Shown piece by piece: positions 21,607 through 33,790 of a stretch of 64,000 nucleotides of DNA (the stretch's first letter is position 1; each line of letters starts with the position of its first letter). Both the position numbers and the translations under genes were made by a program. This DNA comes from Cephalotus follicularis. Its lineage: Eukaryota > Streptophyta > Magnoliopsida > Oxalidales > Cephalotaceae. The notes under the pieces were generated by a model. The model searched no databases and was not told the DNA's origin. It worked only from the letters and a program-made list of their open reading frames with translations. The DNA lies in the NCBI GenBank assembly GCA_001972305.1, contig BDDD01000023.1, positions 541,707 through 605,706 of the forward strand. Reading direction: 5' to 3'.

Positions 21607-24436
21607 TATACACTTTATCATTGCTTGTTGGATTTCTTGTTGTTCCTGAGACTTGGAGAACATCAAAGGGGAATCTACTTAAGCGTGTAGCGGCAAAGAA
21701 ATAAGGAGCCTTCATCCGCTGGTATAATTCTTGGTCCTTCTCTTCTAGCCATGCTTGTGTGTCACGATAGTTTTCTATGGTAGCACCAATTCAATTCTGT
21801 TGATGTTGTGGTGATCCATGTGGTCTGTGGACGTGCCATCATGGATTGGTTTTGTGTTATTGGGTGTTCTTCCGCTGCCATGATTGTAAGTTTTGTTTTA
21901 TTCTACACCCTTTACACAATTGTCCATTTATGGCTCCGGATTCGGTTTATCCGATTCCATCAGGATCAACCCAAGGGCCCGGGGATAAACACCAAGCACC
22001 TGGGATAGCCACCCGAGGTCCCACCAACACTCAAACTACACTAAGGAGATAACATCTCTCCCTGGCCGGGTACCCAGGGGATCCACCAGGGCTCACCCAC
22101 CAAAACGTCTCAAGGGACCGAGCTGGTCCAAGGTCAGGAGGTCGGGCAAAACTAAGGAAAACTGCTTACCTCCACTTAACGCCTACGGCATGCCCGAGGA
22201 CAACACCAGGCTCCAGCTTAGGGTCAACCAACCCGAGCTACAAAGTCAACCTAGGGTTTGACGAAACAAAAACGTAGACACTCCTCCCCCAGCATCTCAG
22301 CAGAGGTGCCACACACAAAGGGCACTGGGAGAAACACAGAAGTTTCACCAAGGCCAGGGTTGGGGTGACCTACTCCTCTGCCCAGGGTCACACAACCCCC
22401 GAACTCTACGTCATCCCAGCACGTCCAAATCTAAGAAAAATAGGGCCAGGGCTGGAAAATAGCACAAACAACAAGTATATAAAACAAAAGAAATGAATTA
22501 TATACACGGTCCTGGGCAAACTGTCGAGGACGCCCATCATCCAAGAGTTATAAACATGTTTACAAAGAAGGTTTTACAAGACATAGATATTAAGAAAATC
22601 TATACAAAAACCCCATGAATGTCCCCAAATGCATGAAGGTGTCTGAGGCCTAGGAGCAATCCTAAGGTGCTTCGTCCGGCGTCTACCTCTCTCAACAAGC
22701 TATCCTTAGTGGATCTCAAGAACACTGATGCCCCGCTCCCTCTGCACACAAAACTGAGGGGGGATTAGTCCAATAGACTAGTGAGTAAGATCAAAGAAAT
22801 ATCCTGGGCAACCCACTTCCACCGAGTGGCCAAGAGTCAAGGTGAACGTGTCGTGCCCCAACTGGGCGGAGAACAACATATAACCATTGCTCCACAACAC
22901 AAGGCAGGGGTGAAAATATACAAGGATATCAAAGAAAAAGAAAGTCCGAGGAGACGTCAGAGCTACCAACTCAATGACTGACCTCAGGGAAAGAAGATAA
23001 ACAATAGTATATATATATATCAGAACATACCAAGGATCCAAGGATCAACAAACGATCAACTCTAAGGATCAACAATTCTCAAGGGGACTATTAGGACTAT
23101 ATCAATCACAAGCACATTCCACACACGCACATGCACAATCGACTCACACACTTCCATAGCCGGAACCGCCTCGGCAGCATAAATAACAAACTTCGTTGAC
23201 GTTCTATCAACGCGGTCATGGGCTACAGGATTGAACACATCCCTCATATACTCAATATAGATACCCACTTCCAAAGCACCATATGAACATCGGTTGAAGG
23301 GCTACGCAAGCACTCCTCCCCCGGAAAATCATACGTTGGCGCACCTCACTACATGAACCTCGAACGAGGGGCTACGCAAGCCCACCCCCGTCAGTAATCA
23401 CGAGCTCAGCACTACACCAGGTGAATCTCGATCGAGAAGCTACCTCATCGGCAATCACATTGCGTTAATATCGTATAAGGGGCCCGCGAATCACCATTCA
23501 GCTCCACCCTTGACGAGATAACAGAGGAGAACCTCAGCTCAGAGGTAAGTGTATCACCACTTAGACCATCTTGTGCTGGAAATGTCATACATATCCAAGT
23601 AACCAGCACCCAAGGACAACAACACATGATATCAAATAAAGCATGAATACTTAACAAGAGATGGGGAAATAACAAGTTCAACCCAGGCAAAGAAGTATTC
23701 ACATGCAATATCAACAAGATGACAGGAGAAGAAATCCTAGTCAAGGATAATATCATGGAAGGGTATGAAATCAATAACTCTCAGTTATCAATTGATAAAA
23801 AGAAGAACATCACACTCACAAGTATCAACAGGTTTCTCAGCAAGCTCCCCTGTTGCGCGAGCTCCATGCCTAGATCTTCCTCTGCAAGACCAACACACAG
23901 CATTGCTTAGCTACCACGAACAACATCTCTGAAGCTTTGCAGAACCACATACAACCATGAAAACCAAGGCGAAGCTCTTCCTCGGCCTCAAGGGTCGTGC
24001 CTGCACCAACCATGCGACGCACCAAAACGTACTGAGGAGGACACTCACCTGCTAGACGCGTAGATGAGTGAAAGAAAGTTCCAACCTCAAACAGCGCTCA
24101 AAGCTTCAGAAGAAAGTTAAAGAAGAAGGATGAAAGATGAAGGCCCACTCTCCCAACTGCTTCTTTCGACTTGAGGTGATGGACATGATATATGCCGAAG
24201 TCAACTATCAAGCTTCCTAAACAAGCTTTGCACATATCCCAACACCAACTAAACCTCTCTTATAACTTAACCAAACATACACAACCCATAGGCAACCATT
24301 GGGCCTATGCCACGCCCAAACCAACAAACACTTAACCAAGAAGGAGAAGCCCAAACCAACACAACGATGAAAAAAGAAATTTCCCCAATCCCAAACATAA
24401 ATTTATCCAAAAATTATTGCGGGTCGTTACATAGCG

Positions 24437-27170
24437 GGTTTTGATATCAAGTCTATGAATAAATAAAACAATTTTGGCTTTTTATTGAAGTGTTAAAAAC
24501 ATTTTAAGCATTTTTAAAAATCAAACACCCTAATTTTATATTTAATTTTGTTTTCTCTCCCACTTTCTCTCTCTCCCTACCACCCTCTCTCCCACTCTCT
24601 CTCACACTCAGCCTTTGCCATCGGCGTCGGTACCGATATGACGCCGGCGAAGGCGCCGGTCGAACCCCCTTGATCTCTTGAGTGCACTGGACCCCATCTC
24701 ATGGCCGGCAATAGGCTCCTATGCGCGCGCGAACCTCTTCTCTCCCCGCCACTGTCGAAAGTCATAGCTCCGTCTCTGGTGATCGTCACGACAAGACAAT
24801 CAAATATGAGGCATCCTTGCATAGAGATGAAGCGAACCAGACCATCCCTGACCCTTGGCGATGCCGGCAACGCAAATCAACGGCAAGGTCAACCGTGGTC
24901 AAAAGTGTTCATTCCGGCCAGATGCAGCGGTGCCGTAGCAAACGTGCCCCAGATATGTGATCCCCGGCCTCAAGATCTCCAGATCAGACCCTCACTGGTA
25001 CTGGCCGACCGCGCGTGACAGACACGTGCTGGCCAGCGGCGGCGCGTGAGCCCACGTGCTGCTGTCTCCGATGACTCGTTTCGGACAGTTTTCCGACTCC
25101 ACTCTTCGCATAGGTGTGACCCGTTCCGATTCCGTGGCGTGATTCTGGCTCTGTGCTCCGTTCCGTCTGCTTTTAGTAAACTTTGAACTCTGCTCTGTTA
25201 AATTCTATTTTCTGTTGAATTATGTACTTCTGTAATCATTTTATGATATTATGAGCTGAACTAGTATTATGATTCAAAATTGGATGAATTGGACAACTTG
25301 GACTTACCTTAGTGAATTCAAAATTATGTTTAGATGAGGTTTTTGTAAATTGGACTTATAAAACCTATCATTGTCTTATATGGTCATGAACAGTGTACAG
25401 TGACCCATGAGTTGAGGTCTGATTTTATTTCAAGTCCTTATGAGAACAATTTTGTTTATGTTAGATATTTGCAACAACCGACGAGCGGTCTAGAAAATTA
25501 TCGATATATATTCTTGAGGTTATTTTGGTGATCGCATTAGGTAAGGATGTTTCGTTCCTTGATACCCTCCTATTGGTTTTATTATAGTAAAAAAGATAGT
25601 TTTAATTTATGAATAATGTACGGATTCTTCATTCTTGGCTTATTCCTTCGGTTTTACTGAAATGAATTCAGTTTTGTTTTATGAATATGTCTCTTCGATT
25701 TTATAAACTCTCCATATTTTGATATGTTTAGAAATAAAGTAAATGTGATATGTTTGTGAAACTAAAATATGTTTTGGCCTTATAATTCGATTCTAAAATG
25801 TTTACGAAATGTTATGCAATCGTCTCTTTATTTTGAAAATAAATAAGATGATTTTCCGTTTATGAAAGTATAGTGATTTTGATAGGGAACATGACTTCTA
25901 CTATCGAAGTATGTTAAACAAACATGACTTTCACAATAGGAAGTATGTTAACTTTGAATACGGATATACAGAGATATTTCCCACCTATGGGGCGTACCAT
26001 AGGCTTGTCGTAGGCATGGCACGGGGACATGACACTTCCATAGCGGTGTGATTAGTCTACGACGTCTCTCTATGCTATGAATAAATCCCATGAGGTGGAT
26101 TTATGGATCCGTTATGTATGTTAGAGGCATATGGATAGACTCTAGTTATATGTTATGTGATATGTTATGGATTCTAGGGATTGATTGTGTAGTGCCCTAC
26201 ACATCTTTCCGTTTGGCATGTGGGACTCATGAACCCCTTGCACTTTTGCATATGTGTATGCACTTTGGATCTCGATAATGAGATTATGGAATCGGATAAC
26301 TCTCTGTTATTTGTTTTGGATCTCTGTGATGAGATTATGGAATCGGATAAGTCTCTGTTATTTGTTTTGGATCTCTGTGATGAGATTATGGAATCGGATA
26401 AGTTTTTGTCTTGGAATCTTTAACTCGGATAACGTTAAAGAAATTTTGAATATTGTTTGGATACTGTTTTAGAAATGTTGATTGGCTTTGAAACTTGGAT
26501 TATGTTTTGTAAATGGAATATTGCTTGGAAATCAGATTTTATCTTCGGATATCGTTTTAGAAATTTGTCAACGCTTTGGAAATTTGGATATTGGTTTTGA
26601 ATTGATAGAATTGTTTACATGACTACTTTCTTTCATTTTCTGAAATAATGTTAGATTATTTTATACATGAGATATATGATGATCAAAGGTTCAAGTATTT
26701 TCTATCTTTTAAAACATTGTTTTATGTTTTATGATTCTATATCCGTACTGAGGTTTGCTCAGCCGTGTTTTTGTTTTCCATGCGGCAGGTTTTCAGGGGC
26801 AGCATCGGGGAAATGCGTGATGAGTGATGTTCACCCATGTCTGAGAATCACCTAGGAGATTGGTCCATCTATGTTTTTGTTGTCTTATGGTCATGTTAGG
26901 ACCTCTCTTTGAACAGTGTTATGCCTTTCAGTTTATGACTTCGAATACGATTTTCGTTTATGTTTCAGCTTTCAGACTATGATTTTAGTTTCAGACTATG
27001 TTTTTAGATTGTGAAATGTTATGTTTAGACCATCACGTGTTTTGATTAAAGTTAAGGTTATATTTAAACGAGTAAAGACGAATTTTGATATATCATTAAA
27101 TATGGATACATGCTAAGTTATGTTTTGGATTAGGAAACCGTAACGACTCCCGCCGTTCGAGGGTGTTACA
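24437..27170 (+). mobile_element. Solo LTR D, right part
   Basis: It continues LTR D after element B and ends gggtgttaca at 27170, followed by the TSD aaaac. Landmarks shared with other C-like LTRs here are cccatgaggtggatttatgg (26088), gaggtttgctcagccg (about 26750), tggtcatgttagga (26888) and gtaacgactcccgccgttcg (about 27141). Bases 24590-25150 are GC-rich and leader-like. No protein-coding gene was recognised in this 2.7 kb. Confidence 0.8.
26267..26410. repeat. 51-bp tandem repeat in LTR D
   Basis: Nearly three copies of a unit beginning ggatctctgtgatgagatta, starting at 26267, 26318 and 26369, an exact period of 51 bp. A related shorter version occurs in the LTR at 55455-55545. Confidence 0.9.
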
Positions 27171-27175
27171 AAAAC

Positions 27176-27756
27176 TCTATCATTTTAAACAAACCACATT
27201 CATAAGCATATAACTTCTCCCTCATAAGCATATGGCCATTTCATAAGCATCATCATAAGTCTACTTATTCATAACCATTATAAAATTCTCATATTCAAAA
27301 GCATATGCATTTTTAAATTACTCCCCCTGTTTGGAAATCATCAAAAAGGTTGAGAAATAAGAACTCCCCCTGAATTTATGCATATCATCAAAACAGGATT
27401 CATTAAACCATTAAGAATAAAAAACAAAGCAAAAAATCGCTCATCAACAGATTTTAACAAACTGAATTTAATAGGCCAAACTCCCCCTGAAAAATTCTAT
27501 TTGACAGATTTCATACATAACACATAACATAAATTGATCTCCCCCTGAAAGTTTCAATTCAGGTTTCAAAACATATTTCACAAATCTCGCGACACATATC
27601 ACAAGACAATACACTTGATCAAGTCATAAAATCAATGCATATCATAAGTATATAATAGAAATAGCTCATTTCATTTCATCAAACATCAGAATTCATTGTA
27701 TCATATCAATAACTTGTTTTCAATTACAAACCAAAACATTAAAAAATAAAAACACA
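27176..27756 (-). other. Internal non-coding region of copia element Z
   Basis: AT-rich sequence with several ctccccctga words (minus strand tcagggggag), typical of the space between the last ORF and the 3' end of plant copia elements. No gene was found. It joins 11363-11547 once solo LTR D is set aside. Confidence 0.45.
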
Positions 27757-27907
27757 TCATTTCTTTTGAGATCCTTCTCCTTCTTCCCCAGCCTCTTCTT
27801 CTTCACCAAATGAGGAGATGTCATTAGGCTCAATTAGACCCTTCGAAACGAGCTTCTTCATGAGTCTTCTTTGTCGTCGTCTTTGATCATCAAAGAGATC
27901 CAGAAAC
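27757..27907 (-). pseudogene. C-terminal fragment of copia element Z extra ORF
   Basis: About 50 codons on the minus strand, ending with a natural TGA at 27757-27759. The protein is rich in Arg/Lys (DDQRRRQRRLMKK), then in Glu/Gly (FGEEEEAGEEGEG), and ends SQKK. The N-terminal part is removed by the LTR that begins at 27908. Its place before the copia 3' LTR suggests it is the end of the same kind of extra ORF as at 2271-2867, but the two pieces do not overlap, so this cannot be confirmed here. Confidence 0.45.
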
Positions 27908-28670
27908 TGTCGCACCCCGTTCTTAAAGCGACACTTAGGTCATGGCAATTTAACACAATATTCAGCTTATATAAAACACGGGAAAATTAAAACTTTCCAA
28001 TTATATATAAAGTCACTGCGGAAGCAGTAATATAAGACAAATTTTAACAACATAACACACATCCCATACTACGTGTTATAAATATCCACGATAATACAAT
28101 AACACATTGTTAATTGCCCACAACGGAGCATGATCAAATTCCAGAAACATCTCAATACAGCAATCCATCAGTACATAAATTCCTCAAAATACAGTAATCC
28201 AATTATTACAACAATTCCTTTCTCAAAAGGACTACAATTCATCTCCGCGACACTTCCCCACATGCTTGAACAGCGCCAAGCCCACTGCATCAATCTGACT
28301 TTGATAGGGTTAGCCAAACCATGGGCTAAATAGAGAAAACATAAAAGTACCTTGGGGACAACGATAACATATGTCATGAAATGAATGCATTTATGATGCA
28401 TACACAATATATACATATACATATATATGTATCTAACCATAGGCAAACAACCATGCCACACAATTCTCGTGTATCGTGGTAATCCGGCCGCAAGGCTAGG
28501 AAAACTCGACCACTCAATGAAGTTAACCGGCCAAGGCTAGGAAGGCATGAGGGCTAACTGTCTGAGGCTAAGAACAACATCCCAGTAACAAACAAGCCAA
28601 CCCAGCCCCGAGATAGAAAAGTTGGCACGTAAACCGTCTCGTGGTACTGGGGTCAATCCAGAAATACATT

Positions 28671-28862
28671 TTCAAGTAGTTATATGTAATAACGCTTGGA
28701 ATATCACAAAATACATTTTCAAGTAGTTATATAAAATAACGCTTGAAATACCACAAAATAAATTTTCAAGTAGTTATATAAAATAACGCTTGAAATACTA
28801 CATTTATTCAAAATGTAATCCAAAATCCGTTTCAAGTAGCTATGTGTAATAACGCTTGAAAT
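28671..28862. repeat. 47-bp tandem repeat with an internal inverted repeat
   Basis: Units beginning ttcaagtagttatat start at 28671, 28718 and 28765 (47-bp steps), with a more diverged fourth at 28831. Each unit holds ttcaag-ta-gttat, a short loop, then ataac-g-cttgaa, so each can fold into a hairpin with arms of about 11 paired bases. Confidence 0.85.
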
Positions 28863-29018
28863 ACATTTATATATACTTGTTGAATATATATAAAACAAAT
28901 CCTTTTTAAGTAATATATGTGCTATAAAATACTTGCAATAACATATTTACTCAACTATGTAACAATCCACAGCCATATGTAAACAAACATATGCTCAAAA
29001 TGTAGACAGACCATTTTG

Positions 29019-29500
29019 GCATCAACACCTAACTCTAGGCGTCAACGTGTACGCATCCTGTGCTCCAAAACGAAATCAGTCTCTTTGGGCATAAATGAAT
29101 ACCCCATACGCGTTAACGTATAAACAATACTCTTAGGCATCAACGTCTATCCTAGGCGTCTACATGTACGGTAGCCCACACAGGCGCCAACGCGCGCTCT
29201 AGGCATCAATACAAGCTCTAGGCATCAACGTATAAAATAGTCCTTCAGGTGTCAATGTCCTTTCTAGGCGACGACGTGCATGGAAACCCACTCAGGCGCC
29301 AATATTCGCTCTAGGCATCAACACCGACCCTAGGCATCAACGTTAATAGCGCACAGTCTCTGGCAGACACTTAGGTGTCAACGTGTTCTTTTGGCATCGA
29401 CGCCTTAAGGTAAGGAACCTTAGGCGCCAACGCATCATGCGTTCTCTTTTCCCATACAACAAGTCATGGCGTCGACGCGAACCTATGGTGTCGACTTCTG
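29019..29500. repeat. GGCGTCAACG/GGCATCAACG array in LTR of element F
   Basis: More than fifteen degenerate copies are present. Cores seen include 29021, 29041, 29112, 29139, 29158, 29186, 29205 and 29224, with frequent 19-20 bp steps. On this strand the core is mainly gtcaac or atcaac, the G-to-A form of GTCGAC. Confidence 0.75.
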
Positions 29501-30165
29501 TGAGACCATAACAGTGTCTCTTTCGTTGCAAACCGTAACCATGTCCCAGAACAATGGTTCTAAGCAAACGACACATGCAAATTCAATTCATAATCACCCA
29601 AAACAGCATAACAGATTATCATTCAAGACAACCACAAGCCACCATTCATGCGTTCATCAAATGACTCTTATTATAACTAAACTCAAAAACACAGTTATGT
29701 GATCCCTAGCTCTGATTCCAATTTAGGAATCGAAGTCCGCCCCTTCAAGCTTTACCGCCCAGTAGCTTCCATGCTCCCAGGTTCGGCGTAGAAGCTACAA
29801 GTTCAAGCTCAGTTTCTCTCTTGGCTCAAGCCTCTAAGTTTCCATGTCCAACAATGGAGAAACGATATCTCCTTCTCCCTTTTCCTATCATGTTTATCAC
29901 GGTTTCTCTCCTTCTCTCTCGGTGCGGTAGAAGAAGGTGAAGGTGAGAGGTGTGTGTTTTTATGGAGGAGCTCTGTAACGCCCAAGATTTTCATATATTA
30001 TAATTTCATGATGTAAATGTACTTTTATTGTGGAATTAATAAAATGATGGATTTTCCAACTTTGATGATGTTTTCCAAACTCTAATGATATTGATTTTGG
30101 GATAAAAATGTTAAAGAAATGTAAAAAGGGCAATTTGAAGTAAAACAGCGCTGTTTTGAGAAAAA

Positions 30166-30314
30166 TACGTCGACGCCTTTTTGAACGCATCGATGCCTTT
30201 GGAACAGGGACACACACGTAACTGCATGCACATGCATGTCGATGCAGTCGAGAACATCGACACCCTCGTGTTAAAAGGGGAAAGACATCGACGTCTAAAG
30301 AAGACGTTGATGCG
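30166..30314. repeat. GCGTCGACGC-type array 1 in element A 5' LTR
   Basis: Cores start at 30169, 30189, 30238, 30256, 30286 and 30306, in pairs 18-20 bp apart. The matching zone of the 3' LTR is at about 50863-51010. Confidence 0.75.
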
Positions 30315-31062
30315 TAACATCGAATGACGGGCACGTTATTCTATTGAAAGAGTAACGTGCTAAGGGAAACATTTCTGGATCACTTTGTAGGCATCTAGGA
30401 GCACCAAATGCAACGTGTTGTCCATGCGGCCCGATGCCAGACATGCACCACAAAATGTATCCTCAACCTTTGGCATGCAAGGGGGCTGAACCTTCATAAC
30501 CTGCAACCTGTAAAAATGAAGAGAAAAGGGATAAAAATAGTAAGTGAAGGTGGAGGACACGGGAGAGGGTGCAAGCAACAGACATAGAGAAGGAGAGAGA
30601 GGGTTACCCAAAGCATAAATGCTCCTCTCTTCATCCTTGGTTTGGCTAAAACACCAGAGTAAGAAAATAAAAAGTGAAAGAATGAAGGGAACCACCATTG
30701 TTGAACCTTGGAGCTTTAAACTTGAAGCTTGTGGCTAGCAGCAACGGAACGATCCTTGGAGCTGCTGGGGACGGTTCTAGGACTTAAAGAGGTGGACTTT
30801 CTAGTTCCTAACTTGGAACGAAAAGGTAGGGGAAGCCATAACTGTATTCTTGAGATTAATGTTCATGCCTGGACTATGGTTTTGGTGCCTACATTGTACG
30901 ATTATTGAACCGTTTTTTATCACTGGATCAATGCCATGTTATGCTGGATATGTGATATGTATCTACATGTTGGTTTCCTACCTCGACTACATGTTATCTT
31001 GCATGTATGTGGTTTTTGATGGTCACTCTTTGTAACATCGTGAGGAAGAATATGACCGGTGT

Positions 31063-31325
31063 TTGAAACACGTCGACGTCCTTAAAGAAACCTTTGGGTT
31101 ATTTGCTTGGATATTGACGTATTATACGTCCACGCCTAAGGTTCCTACCTGAACGCGTCAACGCCTTAAGCAATACGCTGACGTTTAAGGTTCCATACCA
31201 TAAGCCTCGATGCGTATAAAGATGGACATCGACGTCTTCAAACAGTGGAAAGCGCTGATGCTAAGGACTTGAACGTCGACGCTGAGGGACAAAGACATCG
31301 ATGCCTAACGATAGACATTGACGCC
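31063..31325. repeat. GCGTCGACGC-type array 2 in element A 5' LTR
   Basis: At least ten degenerate copies lie about 1.1-1.35 kb into the LTR (cacgtcgacgt, cgcgtcaacgc, acgtcgacgct, acattgacgcc). The homologous zone in the 3' LTR is 51763-52026, where cores at 51766 and 51785 are 19 bp apart. Confidence 0.75.
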
Positions 31326-32624
31326 TTCTTATATTGTTTGGAAGTTTTCTTACTTAACGATACGAAACTATCTCGATTCCGATTAGGATGGATTAGAGCA
31401 TTTGTATGCATTGCATATGTACTGTTTACTGCCTGTTTATAAATTGATTATGATTTTCTAAGTATTGTAACATTAGAAATGCATATGCGAGTTGAAAACT
31501 ACTATGTTGAGTACAAAAATATAAATGAATATTGTTATATTTCCAAACATCTTTGGAAAGCGATTTCCACTACTGAACTGTTAAAGTATTTTCTATCTAT
31601 TAGAAATACTTATTTCAAATTTTATCACTTTCGAAAATATTTTGAAATGAACTTCCTGTTGTTGATCTAACGATCACCACTGTACTGTTTACAATGATTA
31701 TTCCATGTTTGCTCTGTGAATTTACTGTGTTTGTGCTTGAGCCACTAGTTGCATTGCAGAGACTGCCAGCGCCGGCTAGTGGAAGGGTTGACCTAGGAGC
31801 CAGGAGTTGGCTGGGTAACTCACTGTACTGTACTGTTGCCTCACTTGGTTGCCTGATGAAGGAACCGAAGTGGGAGTGTAGCATTGGGCCAGGAGTTGGC
31901 GGCGTTACACATACTACCTGCCTGTTGTGGTCCCTTTGTGGACATACTGTACTGCCTGTTGGTCCTTCTCGGACATTACTGTGCCTGTTGATGTAGCCCT
32001 GGCCGGGTTACTACTGTACTGTTATTGCATACATATATTTCCATACATATGTCCTTACTGATATTTTACTGTACCTTTAAACTATATATTTTCAGATATA
32101 TATATAAACTGGTATTTTCTACTGCACTGCATCATCTAAGCATACATTCCATGACATGCATGTAATGTTGATCCCAAAGTACTCTTATGACTTAGCTGAG
32201 TGAGGACAAAGGCTAACCCCGTACTTTACAGATTGATGCAACGGACCGGTTGGACTAGCTTGGACGAAGAACAAGCCTTTATGTTATTGTTGTTGGTTTT
32301 ATATTCTTCTGGATTGTAATAAACTGGTTTGCTTTAAGGACTACTGATGTACTATACTGATAATCTTTTGTTGTACTTTATCTTGGGTTAATGTACTGTG
32401 ATCACGCTTCGTTTTGTGGGCTTTTAACTATGACGGACATGTTTTAAGTAGCGTGCAATATGGGATGCACGTTAGGTGCTTTCAGCTTATGAGTTTTAAT
32501 GCTTCCGCAACTGATATCATGTTTGAAAAGTTTAAATTTTATGGTTTTTTCATGAGATGAATCTTAATGTTAATTGCCTTTACCGCTTCTATGTGCGTTT
32601 GTCAAAAACGGGGTGTGACAATAG

Positions 32625-32636
32625 TGGTATCAGAGC
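32625..32636 (+). other. Element A primer-binding site
   Basis: tggtatcagagc lies four bases after the 5' LTR end and is complementary to the 3' end of plant initiator-Met tRNA. Confidence 0.9.
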
Positions 32637-32731
32637 ATATTCCATATATGCTTTGCTAGGATATTTTCCTTGGCAATTAATGATTGTTTTCCTAAAATCG
32701 TGACTAATTGTCATCCTTCTTATAGGAACTA

Positions 32732-33790
32732 ATGGACAGAAAGAAAACACGTGCTAGGGCTAGAGCTGTTGGAGCCAATGCCCCGGAGGAAGCAAATGTT
32801 CCGCAAGGGATGAATGTCCTCCAGGATGACAGAGATCCGATGGCCCAAATTGCGGACTATTTTCAGCAACAGATGGCCTTTAATATGGCTAATGTGGAAG
32901 AGATACGCTAGTACTACGCGTAAGCTTGGCCACAACATAGGGCTCCCGACCACTACCCAAGAGAGGATGGTAACCAGTTTGGGAGGGACATTGAAAGGTT
33001 TCTGAGGCAGAATCCACCTACTTTACGGGGCGAACTTGATGCCACCGTTGCAGAAAGATGGCTGTAGGATTTTGAAAAAATCTTTGAAGTGAGGGATTGT
33101 ACTGACAATCAATAACTGAAGTTTGCTGTGTACCATCTGTGGGGTGAGGCCACCCATTGGTGGGAGATGGTCAAGGCAAAATGGGAATCTCAGAGGCTTG
33201 ACAGCACTTGGGGCAGATTCTAGATATAGTTCTTGGAAACCTATGTTCCACGGATTGAACAAGAGCGACGGGAGACGGAGCTCTTGGAATTGCGACGGGG
33301 AGAGATGACGGTGACTGAGTATCAATCAAGGTTCATGGAGCTAGCCAGACATTCACCCTATCTGGTAGCTAATGAAGCGAAGAAGATACAGAGATTCCTG
33401 AGAGGTCTACGGCCGAATCTTCTATCAAGAATTATGGCTATGGAACTGGGGACTTTTGTGGAGGTTGCTCAGAAAGCAAGATTACTGGAGACCATATCCA
33501 GTGTAGACCGAGCTAAGAGAGTTCGCATACAACAGAATAAACAGAGTCCTACCCAATCCAGACCAGCATCGTCGAAATGGGAGGATGGTGGTTCTCCGAC
33601 GAAGTTGTCCAAGAACAAATCTCAGCAGACAGCTTCACAGGGTTCTCCTAGCCAAGGGAGTAATGCTAAATCCAGAGGTTGTTACTATTGTGGTCGCACG
33701 GGACACTAACAAAAATATTTCTGGAGGTTTAATGGCTAGTGCTTGAGGTGCGGGGCACCTGGACATTCAGTGAAAGACTGCCCGAATAGT
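32732..33790 (+). pseudogene. gag: Element A gag
   Basis: It starts MDRKKTRARARAV at the first ATG after the primer site. Stops appear within 60 codons. A frame change and further in-frame stops interrupt the gag core (FLRQNPPTLRG, WWEMVKAKWES, FLETYVPRIEQERRE, the FMELARHSPY stretch). The region at 33233-33709 is open for 158 codons and ends at a stop inside the first CCHC knuckle (CYYCGRTGH). A second knuckle, CLRCGAPGHSVKDC, follows at about 33746-33787. Gag would form the capsid and bind the RNA. Two knuckles and a Ser/Gln/Lys-rich linker match this gypsy lineage. Confidence 0.85.

Larger units (their letters stand above)
20261..21962 (+). mobile_element. Solo copia-type LTR with TSD ggatc
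   Basis: It starts TGTTAGATATAGTGACC and ends ccgattccatca, bounded by TG and CA, and is flanked by ggatc at 20256-20260 and 21963-21967. Without it, the surrounding LTR reads continuously against the other LTR of element B (near 12270). The TGTTAGATAT start is typical of plant Ty1/copia LTRs. No coding sequence was found. It holds a GCGTCGATG-type array and a GA microsatellite. Confidence 0.85.
11702..24431 (-). mobile_element. Ty3/gypsy element B (minus strand), decayed, chromodomain-type pol
   Basis: It is a full-length but degenerate element. The 3' LTR lies at 11702-14743 and the 5' LTR at 19684-24431 (enlarged by a nested solo LTR). The primer site is at 19667-19677 and gag-pol runs from 19556 to 14772. 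On the minus strand the LTRs run from TGTAACGACCCGC to a GTGTCA/TTGTCA end. The flanks are tagtg (11697-11701) and tagcg (24432-24436), a TSD with one C/T difference. The element lies inside solo LTR D. Confidence 0.88.
19684..24431 (-). repeat. Element B 5' LTR, split by a nested solo LTR
   Basis: This LTR matches 11702-14743, but the match is interrupted at 20261-21962. The two LTRs differ by scattered substitutions and small gaps, so the element is old. No gene was found; several open frames overlap only because the region is GC-balanced. Confidence 0.85.
27908..29973 (-). repeat. Element F 3' LTR, first part
   Basis: In + coordinates it starts TGTCGCACCCCGTTCTT, so on the minus strand it ends GGGGTGCGACA, like the GGGGTGTGACA ends of element A LTRs. 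It is broken at 29973 by element A and resumes at 53258, ending at 53822. The total length is about 2.63 kb, close to the 2647 and 2584 bp LTRs of element A. No gene was found. It holds a 47-bp tandem repeat and a GCGTCGACGC-type array. Confidence 0.8.
29974..32620 (+). repeat. Element A 5' LTR
   Basis: It runs from TGTAACGCCCAAG to GGGGTGTGACA (2647 bp) and matches 50669-53252 throughout with scattered substitutions. It contains two palindrome-array zones and the late block gtgaggacaaaggctaacccc shared with the solo LTR at 3979-7261. No protein gene was recognised in it. Confidence 0.9.

Noticed and set aside
24577..25018. Overlapping open frames on both strands in LTR D
   Set aside because: GC-rich sequence gives long frames by chance; no domain is recognisable and the position is inside an LTR.
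26220..26472. Repeated-looking short proteins
   Set aside because: They are translations of the 51-bp tandem DNA repeat in two frames, not a repeat protein.
32625..32636. Possible tRNA fragment (tggtatcagagc), also at 19667, 56307 and 60320
   Set aside because: Only the complement of the tRNA 3' end is present, right next to LTR ends, so these are primer-binding sites, not tRNA genes.
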